Positions 46,004-55,442 of a DNA stretch of 64,000 nt are shown here, one piece after another. This stretch comes from Acetobacteraceae bacterium (GTDB taxonomy: Bacteria; Pseudomonadota; Alphaproteobacteria; Acetobacterales; Acetobacteraceae). The first letter of the stretch is position 1; every line of letters begins with the position of its first letter. The stretch is from the NCBI GenBank assembly GCA_031291725.1, contig JARLIM010000017.1, forward strand, positions 1-64,000, read 5' to 3'. The translations under genes were made by a program, and so were the position numbers. The notes beneath the pieces were generated by a model. That model was given only the letters and a program-made list of their open reading frames with translations, was not told where the DNA came from and did not search any database.

Positions 46004-47431
46004 ATGCAAACCGACGATGAGCGCCGCCAGCATCAACGCCGTACGCGGCTGACGGCGCTCATTGTCGCATGCGCCCTGTTCATGCAGACGCTGGACGGCA
46101 CCATCGTTGCCACCGCCCTGCCCACGATGGCGCGCGATTTTGGGGCCGATCCGGTGCGGATGAACGTCGCACTGACCTCCTATCTGCTCAGCCTGGCCGT
46201 GTTCATCCCAGCCAGCGGCTGGATGGCTGACCGCTTCGGTGCACGCGATGTGTTCCGTGCGGCGATTGCGGTGTTCACCATCGGCTCCGTGTTGTGTGGC
46301 CGTGCAGACACCCTGCCCTTCCTGGTCGCGGCCCGCATTCTGCAAGGCGTTGGCGGCGCGATGATGGTGCCGGTGGGGCGGCTGTTGCTGCTGCGCACGG
46401 CGGATAAATCCGAAGTCGTCGGTGCCATGGCGTGGCTGTCGATGCCTGCTCTGTTCGGCCCCATTCTGGGGCCGCCGGTGGGCGGCTTCATCGTGACGTA
46501 TTTTTCCTGGCGCTGGGTGTTCGACATCAACGTGCCGATCGGCCTGCTGGGCATTGTGCTGGTGACGAAATTCGCCCCCGATTTCCGTGACGACGCGGTG
46601 CCGAAGCTGGATGGCTGGGGATTGCTGTGGTCCGGGCTGGCATTGGCCTTGCTTATGACCGGCACCGAGGTTGGCGGGCGGGGTATGGTCGATCCCTGGG
46701 TTGGGCGGGCGGTCATCGGCGGCGGGCTGTTCTTCACGGCAGTTTATTTCCTGCATGCGCGCAGACATCCGGCCCCCCTGCTGGATCTGACGTTGTTCCG
46801 TGTGCCGACTTTTCTGGTTTCGGTCCTCAGCGGCACGCTGTTTCGCGTCGGTGTCGGTGCCATTCCGTTTCTGCTGCCGCTGCTGTTGCAGATCGGCTTC
46901 GGCTATACCCCGGCGGAAAGCGGTCTGGTGACATTCACCAGCTCGGCCGGTGCGTTGATCATGAAGCCCGCAGCGATGGGCGCTTTGCGGCGCTTCGGTT
47001 TTCGCGACACGCTGCTGGTCAATGCGGTGGTGGCCAGCCTGTTGCTGATCGCCTGCGCCTGGTTCACGCCGCAGACGCCGTTGTTCTGGATTTACGTCAT
47101 CCTGCTCACCGGCGGGTTTTTCCGCTCGCTGCAGTTCACGGCCTATAATTCGGTGGCCTATGCCGATGTTCCACGTGAAAGAATGAGTGCCGCCACCAGC
47201 CTCTACGCCACCATTCAGCAGATTTCGCTGACCATGGGGGTGACGGTGAGTGCGGCGGTGATCGATGTGGCGATGCAGCTTTGGAGCCATCCGCATCCTG
47301 GTGTGCCGGAGTTTGCGGCGGCTTTTGCGGTGGTGGGGGTGATCTCTCTGATCGCCGCGCCAGCCTCGCTGCTGATGCCGCGCAATGCCGCGCAGGATAT
47401 GAGCGGCCACGTGCAGCGGACGCGCCCGTGA
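46004..47431 (+). CDS. MFS drug/multidrug-type transporter (DHA2, 14 TM)
   Basis: A 475-residue efflux-type major facilitator. TM1 has the DHA2 signature FMQTLDGTIVATALPTMARD, the loop 2-3 motif is GWMADRFGARDVF, and TM5 carries the antiporter motif GPILGPPVGGFI. About 14 hydrophobic segments are seen. A parS-like site lies within it. Its stop overlaps the GTG of modB, an unusual neighbour. Confidence 0.92.
   Translation: MQTDDERRQHQRRTRLTALIVACALFMQTLDGTIVATALPTMARDFGADPVRMNVALTSYLLSLAVFIPASGWMADRFGARDVFRAAIAVFTIGSVLCGRADTLPFLVAARILQGVGGAMMVPVGRLLLLRTADKSEVVGAMAWLSMPALFGPILGPPVGGFIVTYFSWRWVFDINVPIGLLGIVLVTKFAPDFRDDAVPKLDGWGLLWSGLALALLMTGTEVGGRGMVDPWVGRAVIGGGLFFTAVYFLHARRHPAPLLDLTLFRVPTFLVSVLSGTLFRVGVGAIPFLLPLLLQIGFGYTPAESGLVTFTSSAGALIMKPAAMGALRRFGFRDTLLVNAVVASLLLIACAWFTPQTPLFWIYVILLTGGFFRSLQFTAYNSVAYADVPRERMSAATSLYATIQQISLTMGVTVSAAVIDVAMQLWSHPHPGVPEFAAAFAVVGVISLIAAPASLLMPRNAAQDMSGHVQRTRP
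47167..47182. promoter_or_regulatory. parS-like site, one mismatch
   Basis: TGTTCCACGTGAAAGA differs from TGTTNCACGTGAAACA at position 15 only. It lies inside an MFS gene, 6.3 kb from the perfect pair. Confidence 0.4.
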
Positions 47432-48123
47432 GCCTGGGTTTTTCTCCTGATGAATGGATGGCCATTCGCCTGAGCCTGACGGTTGCCGCCCGCGCGGTGG
47501 CCTTTGGTCTGCCTGTGGCGTGTCTGATCGCCGTGCTGCTGGCACGTGGACGGTTTTACGGCCGTGGATTGCTGGATGTGATTGTCCATCTGCCCTTGGT
47601 GCTGCCACCGGTGGTGGTGGGCTGGCTGTTGCTGCTGCTGTTCGGCCTGCGTGGCCCGATTGGCGCGATGCTGCATGATTGGTTCGGTATCCGTCTGGTC
47701 TTCACCGCCGCCGGTGCCGCTTTGGCCTGTGCGACGATGAGCTTTCCGCTGATGGTGCGCGCCATTCGTCTGTCGGTGGACGCCATCGATCCCGGCCTGA
47801 TCGACGCCGCCCGTACGCTGGGTGCCGGCACCTGGGACCGGCTGTTCACCATCGTGCTGCCCTTGGCGCTGCCGGGCATCGTGGTGGGGGCGGTGGTGGC
47901 GTTCGCCGCGTCCTTGGGGGAGTTCGGTGCGGTGATCACCTTTGCCGCCAACATTCCCGGCCAGACGCAAACCTTGCCCCTGGCGATCTATTCCGCGCTG
48001 CAAACCCCGGATGGCGATGCGGTGGCCGCACGGCTATCGCTGGTTTCGGTGGCCTTGGCGGTGACGGGCCTGCTGGTCTCCGAATATCTCGGCCGCCGCC
48101 TGCGTGCGAGGCTCGGGCGATGA
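47428..48123 (+). CDS. modB: Molybdate ABC transporter permease ModB
   Basis: A 231-residue inner-membrane permease with five or six helices. It starts with GTG 47428 overlapping the MFS stop. The cytoplasmic coupling motif is DAARTLGAGTWDRLFTIVLP (EAA loop), followed by ASLGEFGAVITFAANIPGQTQTL, the ModB hallmark. It pairs with modC by ATGA overlap. No modA binding-protein gene is nearby. Confidence 0.92.
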   Translation: MSLGFSPDEWMAIRLSLTVAARAVAFGLPVACLIAVLLARGRFYGRGLLDVIVHLPLVLPPVVVGWLLLLLFGLRGPIGAMLHDWFGIRLVFTAAGAALACATMSFPLMVRAIRLSVDAIDPGLIDAARTLGAGTWDRLFTIVLPLALPGIVVGAVVAFAASLGEFGAVITFAANIPGQTQTLPLAIYSALQTPDGDAVAARLSLVSVALAVTGLLVSEYLGRRLRARLGR

Positions 48124-49199
48124 TCACCATCGCCTTGCGTCACCGCTTTGCCGACACCGCGATCGACATCGCCTTCAGCGCGCCCTCACCGGGGCTGACG
48201 GTGGTGTTCGGCCCGTCCGGCTCCGGCAAATCCACCGTCATCGCCGCCGTCTCCGGGCTGCTGCGCACGGAACGTGGCCATGTCTCGCTCGATGGCGAGG
48301 TGTTGCAGGACAGCGGACATCGCGTCTGGGTGGAGCCGGAGCAGCGCCGGATTGGGCAGGTGTTTCAGGATGCGCGGCTGTTTCCGCACATGAATGTCGA
48401 GGCGAATCTGCGCTATGGCCTGCGCCGCGCGGCCCCTGGCCCGATCGGGTTCGATGATGTGGTCGATCTGCTCGGCATCGCCCATCTGCTGCGCCGCGCA
48501 CCGCACACGCTGTCCGGTGGCGAGAAGCAGCGCGTGGGCATCGGTCGCGCCTTGCTGTCGCAGCCGCGTCTGCTGCTGCTCGACGAACCATTGGCCAGCC
48601 TGGACGATGCACGGCGCGCGGATATCCTTCCGTTTCTGCTCAAGCTGAAATCCACCCTGTCGTTGCCGATGCTGTATGTGACGCACTCGCTGCCGGAATT
48701 GTCGTTGCTGGCCGATCACGTGGTGCTGCTGGAGGGCGGGACATTGCGCGCCAGCGGCCCGATTGCCGAGATCGCCGCCGATGCCTCCTTGCCGCTGGCC
48801 GCCCGCGACGATGCTGGCACGGTGCTGGAATTGACCGTGCAGGGGCATGACGCTGCGCGCCAACTCACCCGCCTGACAGGTGCGGACATTGCCCTCTGGG
48901 TGCCGCTCTTGGCCTCTGCGGTGGGTACGCGTGTGCGTGTGCGGGTGCCGGCGCGCGAAATCATCCTGGCCGGTGCGGTGCCGCGGGCGATCAGTGTGCA
49001 CAATGCGCTGGAAGGCATCGTCCGCCGCGTGGTGGATGACCCGCAGCGTCGGGCCGCGATGGTGGAGGCGATGTTCGGCGACACGGTGCTGCTCGCCCGC
49101 ATCACCCCCGATGCGGTCGGGCGGCTGGCCCTGGTGCCGGGGGCGGCGGTGGTGGCGCTGGTGAAATCGACGTCGGTGGACGTGCTGACGCCGCAGTGA
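48120..49199 (+). CDS. modC: Molybdate ABC transporter ATPase ModC
   Basis: A 359-residue ATPase. Walker A is VFGPSGSGKSTVIAAV, the Q-loop VFQDARLFPHMNV, the signature LSGGEKQRVGIGRALL, Walker B LLLLDEPLASLD, and the H-loop VTHSLPEL. The C-terminal regulatory Mop/TOBE domain runs from about 290 (SVHNALEGIVRRVV) to the end (VALVKSTSVDVL), so molybdate may feed back on transport. Confidence 0.94.
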   Translation: MITIALRHRFADTAIDIAFSAPSPGLTVVFGPSGSGKSTVIAAVSGLLRTERGHVSLDGEVLQDSGHRVWVEPEQRRIGQVFQDARLFPHMNVEANLRYGLRRAAPGPIGFDDVVDLLGIAHLLRRAPHTLSGGEKQRVGIGRALLSQPRLLLLDEPLASLDDARRADILPFLLKLKSTLSLPMLYVTHSLPELSLLADHVVLLEGGTLRASGPIAEIAADASLPLAARDDAGTVLELTVQGHDAARQLTRLTGADIALWVPLLASAVGTRVRVRVPAREIILAGAVPRAISVHNALEGIVRRVVDDPQRRAAMVEAMFGDTVLLARITPDAVGRLALVPGAAVVALVKSTSVDVLTPQ

Positions 49200-49214
49200 C
49201 GCCGCCGCGGCCTG

Positions 49215-49688
49215 CTACGGCTTGCGCAACACCATCCGCCCCAACCGCTCCAACGCCTCGCGCAACTCGCCAGCGGGCAAGCCCTGAACTGCCGCCTGCG
49301 CTTCCCGCAACGCCGGGGGGCGCTCTGGCGGCAATGGTGCAATGGGGCGAAGATCTTGCACCAGCCGCAATCGCGCCACCGTGGTGCCGCCGAGATAGCC
49401 GTTGATGCGGGCGAGCAATTGCGGCGCCAGATATTGCAACTCCATCGCCACCGGACCCGCGCAGGCGATGGTCAGCGTGCCAGCGGCCAGTTTGCGCGGC
49501 ACGGTCGTCGCTGCCAGCGCCGGGCCGATCACCGCTTCCCAATCGGAAATCAACGTGGCGATGCCGGGCGCCTTCTTGCGTAAAATCGGCCGCAACATCG
49601 GCGGCAGCACCGCCGAAATCGAGCGTGGGCCATAGACGTGGCGATTGTCTTCAATTGCGGGCTTGTCGTTGCGCGTCTCGCTTGCCAT
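49215..49688 (-). CDS. dciA: DciA-like DUF721 protein
   Basis: A 157-residue DUF721 protein with the conserved W-x-x-V-G pattern (ISDWEAVIGPALAATTVP), KLAAGTLTIACAGPVAMELQY and a helical end. DciA is the helicase-operating protein that replaces DnaC/DnaI in most bacteria and helps load DnaB. I start at ATG 49688. It diverges from mutY with a nine-base gap, so promoters must overlap the genes. The short length matches alphaproteobacterial members; the DciA role is by family. Confidence 0.82.
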   Translation of the reverse strand: MASETRNDKPAIEDNRHVYGPRSISAVLPPMLRPILRKKAPGIATLISDWEAVIGPALAATTVPRKLAAGTLTIACAGPVAMELQYLAPQLLARINGYLGGTTVARLRLVQDLRPIAPLPPERPPALREAQAAVQGLPAGELREALERLGRMVLRKP

Positions 49689-49697
49689 CACTTATCC

Positions 49698-50732
49698 GTG
49701 CCCAATGCCCAAGCCCTGCTCGATTGGTATGACCGCCACCGCCGCACCCTGCCCTGGCGGGCAATGCCGGGTGAGGCGATGGACCCGTATCGCGTCTGGC
49801 TCAGCGAGATCATGCTGCAACAGACCACGGTTGCCGCCGTCATACCCTATTTCCACCGTTTCCTCGACCGCTTTCCCAGCGTGGACGCTTTGGCGGCGGC
49901 GGAGAGCGAGCAGGTGATGCAGGCTTGGGCGGGCCTGGGCTATTACGCCCGCGCCCGCAATCTGCATGCCTGCGCCCAGGCGGTGGTGGCCCAGGGCGGC
50001 TTTCCGCGCTCGCTGGACGCCTTGCGCGAACTCCCCGGCATCGGCCCCTACACCGCGTCTGCCATCGGTGCCATCGCCTTCGGGCTGCCGACGGTGCCGG
50101 TGGACGGCAATGTGGAGCGCGTCACCTCCCGCCTCTTCGCCATTCAAACCCCGTTGCCCGCGTCCAAACCCGACATCGCCATCGCGGCAGCCCGTCTGGG
50201 TGACGATCCCGAGGCCCGCGCCCGCCCTTCCGATTTCGCACAGGCCTTGTTCGATCTGGGCGCGACGCTCTGCACGCCCACCAACCCGGCCTGCGCGATC
50301 TGCCCGTGGCGCGAGGACTGCGCCGCCCGCCAACAGGGCATCGCCGCCGAATTGCCGCGCAAATCGCCGAAAGCCGCCCGCCCGCTGCGACATGGCGTGC
50401 ATTTCTGCCTGATCGACGACAGCGGCGCGGTGCTGCTGCGTCGCCGTCCGCCGCGCGGGTTGTATGGCGGCATGAGCGAATTGCCCGGCACGCCGTGGTT
50501 GCCCGAGCGCTGGACGCCAGAGGCCGCCTTCGCCCACGCCCCCATGCAAGCCGATTGGCGCGATGTGGGTGAGGTGCGCCATGTGCTGACGCATTTCGAA
50601 CTGCAGCTGCGCGTGCAGATGGCCCGTGTGGTGCGGATCACGGCGGAGGGACAGCGTTGTGCCCGCGCCGATTTGGCGGGGGCGGCGCTGCCCTCGGTGA
50701 TGCGGAAATGTTTGAATCTGGCGATGCCGTAA
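49698..50732 (+). CDS. mutY: A/G-specific adenine glycosylase MutY
   Basis: A 344-residue glycosylase that removes A mispaired with 8-oxoG. It has the helix-hairpin-helix with catalytic Asp (LPGIGPYTASAIGAIAFG, VPVDGNVERV) and the glutamate in LSEIMLQQTTV. The [4Fe-4S] ligands are CTPTNPACAICPWREDC (C-x6-C-x2-C-x5-C). A C-terminal NUDIX-like domain recognises 8-oxoG. I start at GTG 49698; a GTG at 49638 lies inside divergent dciA. It converges on hslU. Confidence 0.94.
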   Translation: MPNAQALLDWYDRHRRTLPWRAMPGEAMDPYRVWLSEIMLQQTTVAAVIPYFHRFLDRFPSVDALAAAESEQVMQAWAGLGYYARARNLHACAQAVVAQGGFPRSLDALRELPGIGPYTASAIGAIAFGLPTVPVDGNVERVTSRLFAIQTPLPASKPDIAIAAARLGDDPEARARPSDFAQALFDLGATLCTPTNPACAICPWREDCAARQQGIAAELPRKSPKAARPLRHGVHFCLIDDSGAVLLRRRPPRGLYGGMSELPGTPWLPERWTPEAAFAHAPMQADWRDVGEVRHVLTHFELQLRVQMARVVRITAEGQRCARADLAGAALPSVMRKCLNLAMP

Positions 50733-50751
50733 GGCGGGTCGCGAACCCGCC
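50733..50751. terminator. Hairpin between convergent mutY and hslU, possible terminator
   Basis: GGCGGGT pairs perfectly with ACCCGCC across CGCGA. It starts at the mutY stop and has no T tract. It resembles the hairpin at 15934, so it may be a repeated element. Confidence 0.4.
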
Positions 50752-50759
50752 CGACGGTT

Positions 50760-52070
50760 CTACAAAATAAACCGGCTCAAATCCGCCCGCCCGGCCAACG
50801 GGGCCACGCGGTCGCGGACATAGGCGGCATCCACCGTCTCGGTGGCTCCCGATTTGTCCGACGCCGTGAAGCTGATTTCCTCCAGCAGTTTTTCCAACAC
50901 CGTGTGCAGACGACGTGCGCCGATATTCTCCACCCGCTCGTTGATATCCGCCGCCAACTCGGCCAGCGATTCCACCGCGTCCGGGGTGAAATCCAGCGTC
51001 ACACCCTCCGTGCCGATCAGCGCCTGATATTGCTTGAGCAGCGAATGCTCCGGCTCCGTCAGGATGCGCTTGAGATCCGCGCGCGACAGCGGCGAGAGTT
51101 CCACGCGGATCGGCAGACGTCCCTGCAATTCCGGCAGCAGGTCCGACGGCTTGGCCAGATGGAACGCGCCCGAGGCGATGAACAGCACATGATCCGTCTT
51201 CACCGGGCCGTGCTTGGTGTTCACCGTGGTGCCCTCGATCAACGGCAACAGATCGCGCTGCACGCCTTCCCGCGACACATCGCCGCCGCGCACGCCGTTC
51301 TCGGAGCGCGCGCAGATCTTGTCGATTTCGTCGATGAACACGATGCCATTCGCCTCGGCATGCGCCACCGCATCGCGGGTCAGGCTGTCCTGATCGAGCA
51401 GCTTATCGGCCTCTTCACGTTGCAGCGCGAGCCGGGCATTGGCGACGGTCATTTTGCGCGGCGCGGCCGGTTTGCCGAACATGCCCTTCATCATGCTGCC
51501 CAGATCGATCGCCATGCCGGGTTGCAGATTGGAAATATCCGCCCCCTGCACCGGCGCTTCGGCCACCGACACCTCGATCTCGCGCTCTTCCAATTCTCCC
51601 GAGCGCAGCATGCGGCGGAATTTCGAGCGCGTGTCGGCGGCGGCGTGCTCGCCGACCAGTGCGGTGATCAGCCGCTCTTCCGCGTTCAGCTCCGCCTTGG
51701 CCTGCACATCGCGCCTGCGGGATTCGCGCAGCATGACGATGCTGGCCTCCACCAGATCGCGCACAATGCTCTCCACATCGCGACCGACATAGCCGACTTC
51801 GGTGAATTTGGTCGCTTCCACCTTCAGGAACGGCGCCTGGGCCAGCTTGGCCAGACGGCGGGCGATTTCGGTTTTGCCGCAGCCGGTGGGGCCGATCATC
51901 AGAATGTTCTTCGGCACCACCTCTTCGCGCATGCCCTCCGGCAATTGCTGGCGACGCCAGCGATTGCGCAGGGCAATGGCCACCGCCTTCTTGGCGTCGT
52001 GCTGGCCGACGATGAAGCGGTCGAGTTCACCCACGATCTCACGCGGGGAATAGGTTGGAACGTCGAGCAT
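50760..52070 (-). CDS. hslU: HslU ATPase of the HslUV protease
   Basis: A 436-residue AAA+ unfoldase. It starts [22 protein letters not shown]. Walker A is [15 protein letters not shown], with the pore GYVG in [12 protein letters not shown] and Walker B in [12 protein letters not shown]. The inserted I domain spans roughly 110-240, and the C-terminus RADLSRFIL fits into HslV. The ATG shares one base with the hslV stop (TAATG). Confidence 0.97.
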   Translation of the reverse strand: MLDVPTYSPREIVGELDRFIVGQHDAKKAVAIALRNRWRRQQLPEGMREEVVPKNILMIGPTGCGKTEIARRLAKLAQAPFLKVEATKFTEVGYVGRDVESIVRDLVEASIVMLRESRRRDVQAKAELNAEERLITALVGEHAAADTRSKFRRMLRSGELEEREIEVSVAEAPVQGADISNLQPGMAIDLGSMMKGMFGKPAAPRKMTVANARLALQREEADKLLDQDSLTRDAVAHAEANGIVFIDEIDKICARSENGVRGGDVSREGVQRDLLPLIEGTTVNTKHGPVKTDHVLFIASGAFHLAKPSDLLPELQGRLPIRVELSPLSRADLKRILTEPEHSLLKQYQALIGTEGVTLDFTPDAVESLAELAADINERVENIGARRLHTVLEKLLEEISFTASDKSGATETVDAAYVRDRVAPLAGRADLSRFIL

Positions 52071-52636
52071 TAAATCGTCTCCACCGTGAGGGAATGGTTG
52101 GTGTAGACGCAGATATCGCCAGCGATCTTCATCGCGCGGCGGCAGATATCTTCCGGGGTGAGGTTTTCGAACTCGATCAGCGCGCGGGCGGCGGAGAGCG
52201 CGTAATTGCCGCCCGAGCCGATGGCGATGATGCCGTCATCGGGCTCCAGCACGTCGCCATTGCCGGTCAGTGTGTAGGAATGATCGCGATCCGCCACCGC
52301 CATCATCGCCTCCAGGCGGCGCAGATAGCGATCCGTGCGCCAATCCTTCGCCAGTTCCACGCAGGCGCGTTCGAGCTGGTTCGGGTAGCGTTCAAGCTTG
52401 GCTTCCAGGCGTTCGAGCAAGGTGAACGCATCGGCGGTCGCCCCGGCGAACCCGCAGATCACGGTGCCACCGCCAATGCGGCGCACCTTGCGGGCGGTGC
52501 CTTTGATCACGGTCTGGCCGAGTGTGACCTGGCCATCGCCTGACATGCAGACGGATTTGCCGCGACGGACGGAGAGGATGGTCGTCCCGTGCCAGCCCAC
52601 GGGGTCATGAGCGCTGGAGGAGAAATGGTTTTGCAT
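52070..52636 (-). CDS. hslV: HslV peptidase of the HslUV protease
   Basis: A 188-residue threonine peptidase. A 17-residue propeptide ([17 protein letters not shown]) should be removed to expose catalytic Thr18 ([20 protein letters not shown]). [20 protein letters not shown] is conserved. I start at ATG 52636; upstream codons run into a repeat. It is followed by hslU in the standard order. Confidence 0.96.
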   Translation of the reverse strand: MQNHFSSSAHDPVGWHGTTILSVRRGKSVCMSGDGQVTLGQTVIKGTARKVRRIGGGTVICGFAGATADAFTLLERLEAKLERYPNQLERACVELAKDWRTDRYLRRLEAMMAVADRDHSYTLTGNGDVLEPDDGIIAIGSGGNYALSAARALIEFENLTPEDICRRAMKIAGDICVYTNHSLTVETI

Positions 52637-52715
52637 GCACGGGAGATGGGATGAAATGAAGCGGCGTGCAAGCGGGGGCACGTCATGCCCCTCCCTTATC
52701 ATGGCCCCTTCCCTC

Positions 52716-52741
52716 GTCATTGCGAGACAGGAGGCAATGAC
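52716..52741. repeat. Short CGTCATTGC palindrome of the dispersed family
   Basis: GTCATTGC and GCAATGAC arms with a 10-bp spacer, in the 180-bp gap between divergent hslV and hisB. Confidence 0.5.
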
Positions 52742-52817
52742 ACGGGAGGGAGGGAGATCACCTCTGCGCACACCCCATTTGCCCCCCACCCCCATTTTCC
52801 GCTACTCCTCGCGCATC

Positions 52818-53408
52818 ATGGCACGCACCGCATCCATCACCCGTAAGACCGCCGAGACCGACATCGCTGTCGTGCTCGATCTGGATGGCACCGGCACCGG
52901 CAGCATCAGCACCGGCATCGGTTTCCTCGACCACATGCTGACCGCTTTGTGCCGTCATGCGCTGTTCAACATGGACATCAAGGCGGTCGGCGATCTGCAC
53001 ATCGACTTCCATCACACCACCGAGGATGTCGGCATCGTCATCGGGCAGGCGATCAGGCAGGCGCTGGGCGATAAGCGCGGCATCACGCGGTTCGGCTTCG
53101 CCTCGCTGCCGATGGACGAGGCGCTGGTGGAAGCGTCCATCGACATTTCCGGCAGGGCCTATACCGGCTGGCAGGTGAGCTTCTCGGCGCCGAAAATCGG
53201 CGAGATGGACACCGAATTGTTCGAGGAATTCTTCCGTGCGCTGGCGGGCAATGCGGGCATTGCGCTGCATATCCGCCAGATCGCCGGCACCAACGCGCAT
53301 CATGTGGCAGAGGCCTGCTACAAGGCCACCGCACGCGCCTTGCGTCAGGCGGTGGAGCTTGACCCACGATTGGGCGGTGCCGTTCCTTCCACCAAAGGGG
53401 CGCTGTAG
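52818..53408 (+). CDS. hisB: Imidazoleglycerol-phosphate dehydratase HisB
   Basis: A 196-residue manganese enzyme of histidine synthesis (step 6). It has the family signatures [16 protein letters not shown] and [15 protein letters not shown] near 40-80 and [17 protein letters not shown] near the end, with the metal-binding histidines. It is the monofunctional form without the phosphatase domain. It is the first gene of a seven-gene his unit. Confidence 0.97.
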   Translation: MARTASITRKTAETDIAVVLDLDGTGTGSISTGIGFLDHMLTALCRHALFNMDIKAVGDLHIDFHHTTEDVGIVIGQAIRQALGDKRGITRFGFASLPMDEALVEASIDISGRAYTGWQVSFSAPKIGEMDTELFEEFFRALAGNAGIALHIRQIAGTNAHHVAEACYKATARALRQAVELDPRLGGAVPSTKGAL

Positions 53409-53412
53409 GGCT

Positions 53413-54051
53413 GTGAAGATCGTTGTTATCGACTATGGCAGCGGCAATCTGGCCTCTGCCTCCCGCGCGGTTGCGCTGGCGGCGGATCTGGAGGGGATTG
53501 TCGGTGAAGTCACCGTCACCGCCGATCCGCGCATCGTTGCCGAGGCGGATCGCATCATTCTGCCCGGCCAGGGTGCGTTTGCCGATTGCGCGCTGGGTCT
53601 CGCCCGGCGTCCGGGTCTGCGGGAGACGATGTTCGCCCGTGTGGATGGCGGCGTGCCGTTCTTCGGCATCTGCGTCGGCATGCAACTGATGGCCGAGCGT
53701 GGTCTGGAGCATCAAGTCACCAAGGGCTTTGGCTGGGTGAAGGGCGAGATCACCGAAATGGCCCCGCCCTCGCCGCTGCGCCTGCCGCAGATGGGCTGGA
53801 ACGGGCTGGAGTTCGAACCCGGTTCGCACCCGTTGCTCGACGGTCTGGAGCCGGACGATCACGTCTATTTCGTGCATTCCTACGCGCTGACCGGCGGCGA
53901 TCCGGCGGAATGCATCGCCACCACCGATTACGGCGGCAAGGTTGTGGCGATGGTGGCCAAGGATAATCGCGCCGGCACGCAATTCCACGTGGAAAAAAGC
54001 CAGGCGGTGGGCATTCGCATCCTGCGCAACTTCCTGCGGTGGAAGCCATGA
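53413..54051 (+). CDS. hisH: Imidazole glycerol phosphate synthase glutaminase subunit HisH
   Basis: A 212-residue class I glutamine amidotransferase that gives ammonia to HisF. It starts with GTG (KIVVIDYGSGNLAS). The oxyanion and nucleophile region is ILPGQGAFADC and FFGICVGMQLMAERG with the catalytic cysteine. The His-Glu pair is GTQFHVEKSQ. It lies four bases after hisB, and its stop overlaps the next start (ATGA). Confidence 0.96.
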   Translation: MKIVVIDYGSGNLASASRAVALAADLEGIVGEVTVTADPRIVAEADRIILPGQGAFADCALGLARRPGLRETMFARVDGGVPFFGICVGMQLMAERGLEHQVTKGFGWVKGEITEMAPPSPLRLPQMGWNGLEFEPGSHPLLDGLEPDDHVYFVHSYALTGGDPAECIATTDYGGKVVAMVAKDNRAGTQFHVEKSQAVGIRILRNFLRWKP

Positions 54052-54602
54052 ACGGCAACAGCACACCGATTGCCACCGTCGAGCGGATTACCGAATTCAC
54101 CGATGATGACCTTGCCGCCCTGTGCGAGGCCGCCGATGCGGCGATTATCGATGGCGGCGGCTTTGGCTGGGTCACGCCGCCGGGGCGGATGGCGTTGGAG
54201 CGCTATTTCCGCGGCCTGCTGCTGGTGCCGGAGCGCGAATTGTTCGTCTGTCGTCTCGATGGGGTGATCGTCGGCTCGGTGCAGCTGATCCGCCCGCCAC
54301 GCAACAACGAAGCCCAGGCCTTCGCCGCCACACTGACGCATTCCTTCATCGCACCCTATGCCCGTGGCCATGGGCTGGCGAAGATGATGACGTTGCGGGT
54401 GGAAGAGGGCGCACGCGCACTTGGCTATCATGTGCTCAATCTTGACGTGCGCGAGACCCAAAGTGTGGCCATCGCGATGTATGAGGCGCTCGGCTATCAG
54501 CCCTGGGGCCGTCATCCCGCTTATGCCCGCGTCGCCGGTAAAACGGTGGCGGGCATCTTTTACTATAAATTCTTGCAGCCCGGAGGGCGCATTTCAGGAT
54601 GA
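54048..54602 (+). CDS. GNAT-family N-acetyltransferase within the his operon
   Basis: A 184-residue GNAT protein. Strand 4 and the acetyl-CoA loop read [20 protein letters not shown] (R-x-x-G-x-A pattern), followed by [20 protein letters not shown] and [13 protein letters not shown]. It is locked between hisH and hisA by ATGA overlaps on both sides, so it is made with the pathway enzymes. Similar genes occur at this place in related bacteria as far as I recall; the substrate is unknown. Confidence 0.87.
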   Translation: MNGNSTPIATVERITEFTDDDLAALCEAADAAIIDGGGFGWVTPPGRMALERYFRGLLLVPERELFVCRLDGVIVGSVQLIRPPRNNEAQAFAATLTHSFIAPYARGHGLAKMMTLRVEEGARALGYHVLNLDVRETQSVAIAMYEALGYQPWGRHPAYARVAGKTVAGIFYYKFLQPGGRISG

Positions 54603-55327
54603 TGACCGCCTACCCTGCCATCGATCTCAAGGATGGTGCCTGCGTGCGTCTGCGTCGCGGCGAGATGAACGATGCGACGGTGTATTCGCAAAACCCCGGT
54701 GCACAGGCGCGCGCCTGGCAGGATGCCGGGTTCTCGTGGCTGCACGTGGTCGATCTCAACGGTGCCTTCGCGGGCAAGCCGGTGAATGCGGCGGCGGTGT
54801 CGGATATTTTGGCCAATGTGACGATGCCGGTGCAACTCGGCGGCGGCATTCGCAGCATGGCGCAGATCGAAACCTGGCTCTCCGCCGGCATTTCGCGCGT
54901 CATCCTTGGCAGTGTGGCGGCGAAAAATCCGGCCCTGGTGCTTGAAGCCTGCCGCGCCTTCCCCGGCCGCGTGGCGGTGGGGATCGATGCGCGTGACGGG
55001 TTCGTGGCCACCGAAGGCTGGGCGGAAACCTCCACCCTGCCCGCCCCGGAACTGGCGCGGCATTTCGAGGGCGCGGGCGTGTCGGCGATCATCTACACCG
55101 ACATCGCGCGTGACGGCATGCTCGGCGGCCTGAACATCGCGCAGACGGTGGCGCTGGCCAACGGCATTTCCACACCGGTGATCGCCTCCGGCGGCGTCGG
55201 CTCACTGGCCGATCTGGCGGCGCTGAAGGCGGCGAAATGCCCTGGAATTGAAGGCGTGATCATCGGTCGGGCATTGTATGATGGTCGCGTCGACCCGAAA
55301 TCTGCGGTGGAATTGCTCAACTCTTAA
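54599..55327 (+). CDS. hisA: Phosphoribosylformimino-5-aminoimidazole carboxamide ribotide isomerase HisA
   Basis: A 242-residue TIM-barrel isomerase (step 4). The catalytic aspartates are in [14 protein letters not shown] near residue 8 and [12 protein letters not shown] near 165. Phosphate loops are QLGGGIRS and VIASGGVGS, and [12 protein letters not shown] ends the barrel. It starts inside the GNAT stop (ATGA). A 115-base gap separates it from hisF. Confidence 0.96.
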   Translation: MMTAYPAIDLKDGACVRLRRGEMNDATVYSQNPGAQARAWQDAGFSWLHVVDLNGAFAGKPVNAAAVSDILANVTMPVQLGGGIRSMAQIETWLSAGISRVILGSVAAKNPALVLEACRAFPGRVAVGIDARDGFVATEGWAETSTLPAPELARHFEGAGVSAIIYTDIARDGMLGGLNIAQTVALANGISTPVIASGGVGSLADLAALKAAKCPGIEGVIIGRALYDGRVDPKSAVELLNS

Positions 55328-55442
55328 CGAGACATTCATCGGCGCATGGCATCACTGCTCATAAAATGCGCTTGTCTAGACGTTTCGCTCTTGAACCCCA
55401 CCGGCTTTGCCCGTCAAACAGGCAGGCAAGGAGTATTCTGGA

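Noticed and set aside
53983-53998. ATTCCACGTGGAAAAA palindrome in hisH resembling parS
   Set aside because: The core CCACGTGG is palindromic, but four positions differ from the ParB consensus.
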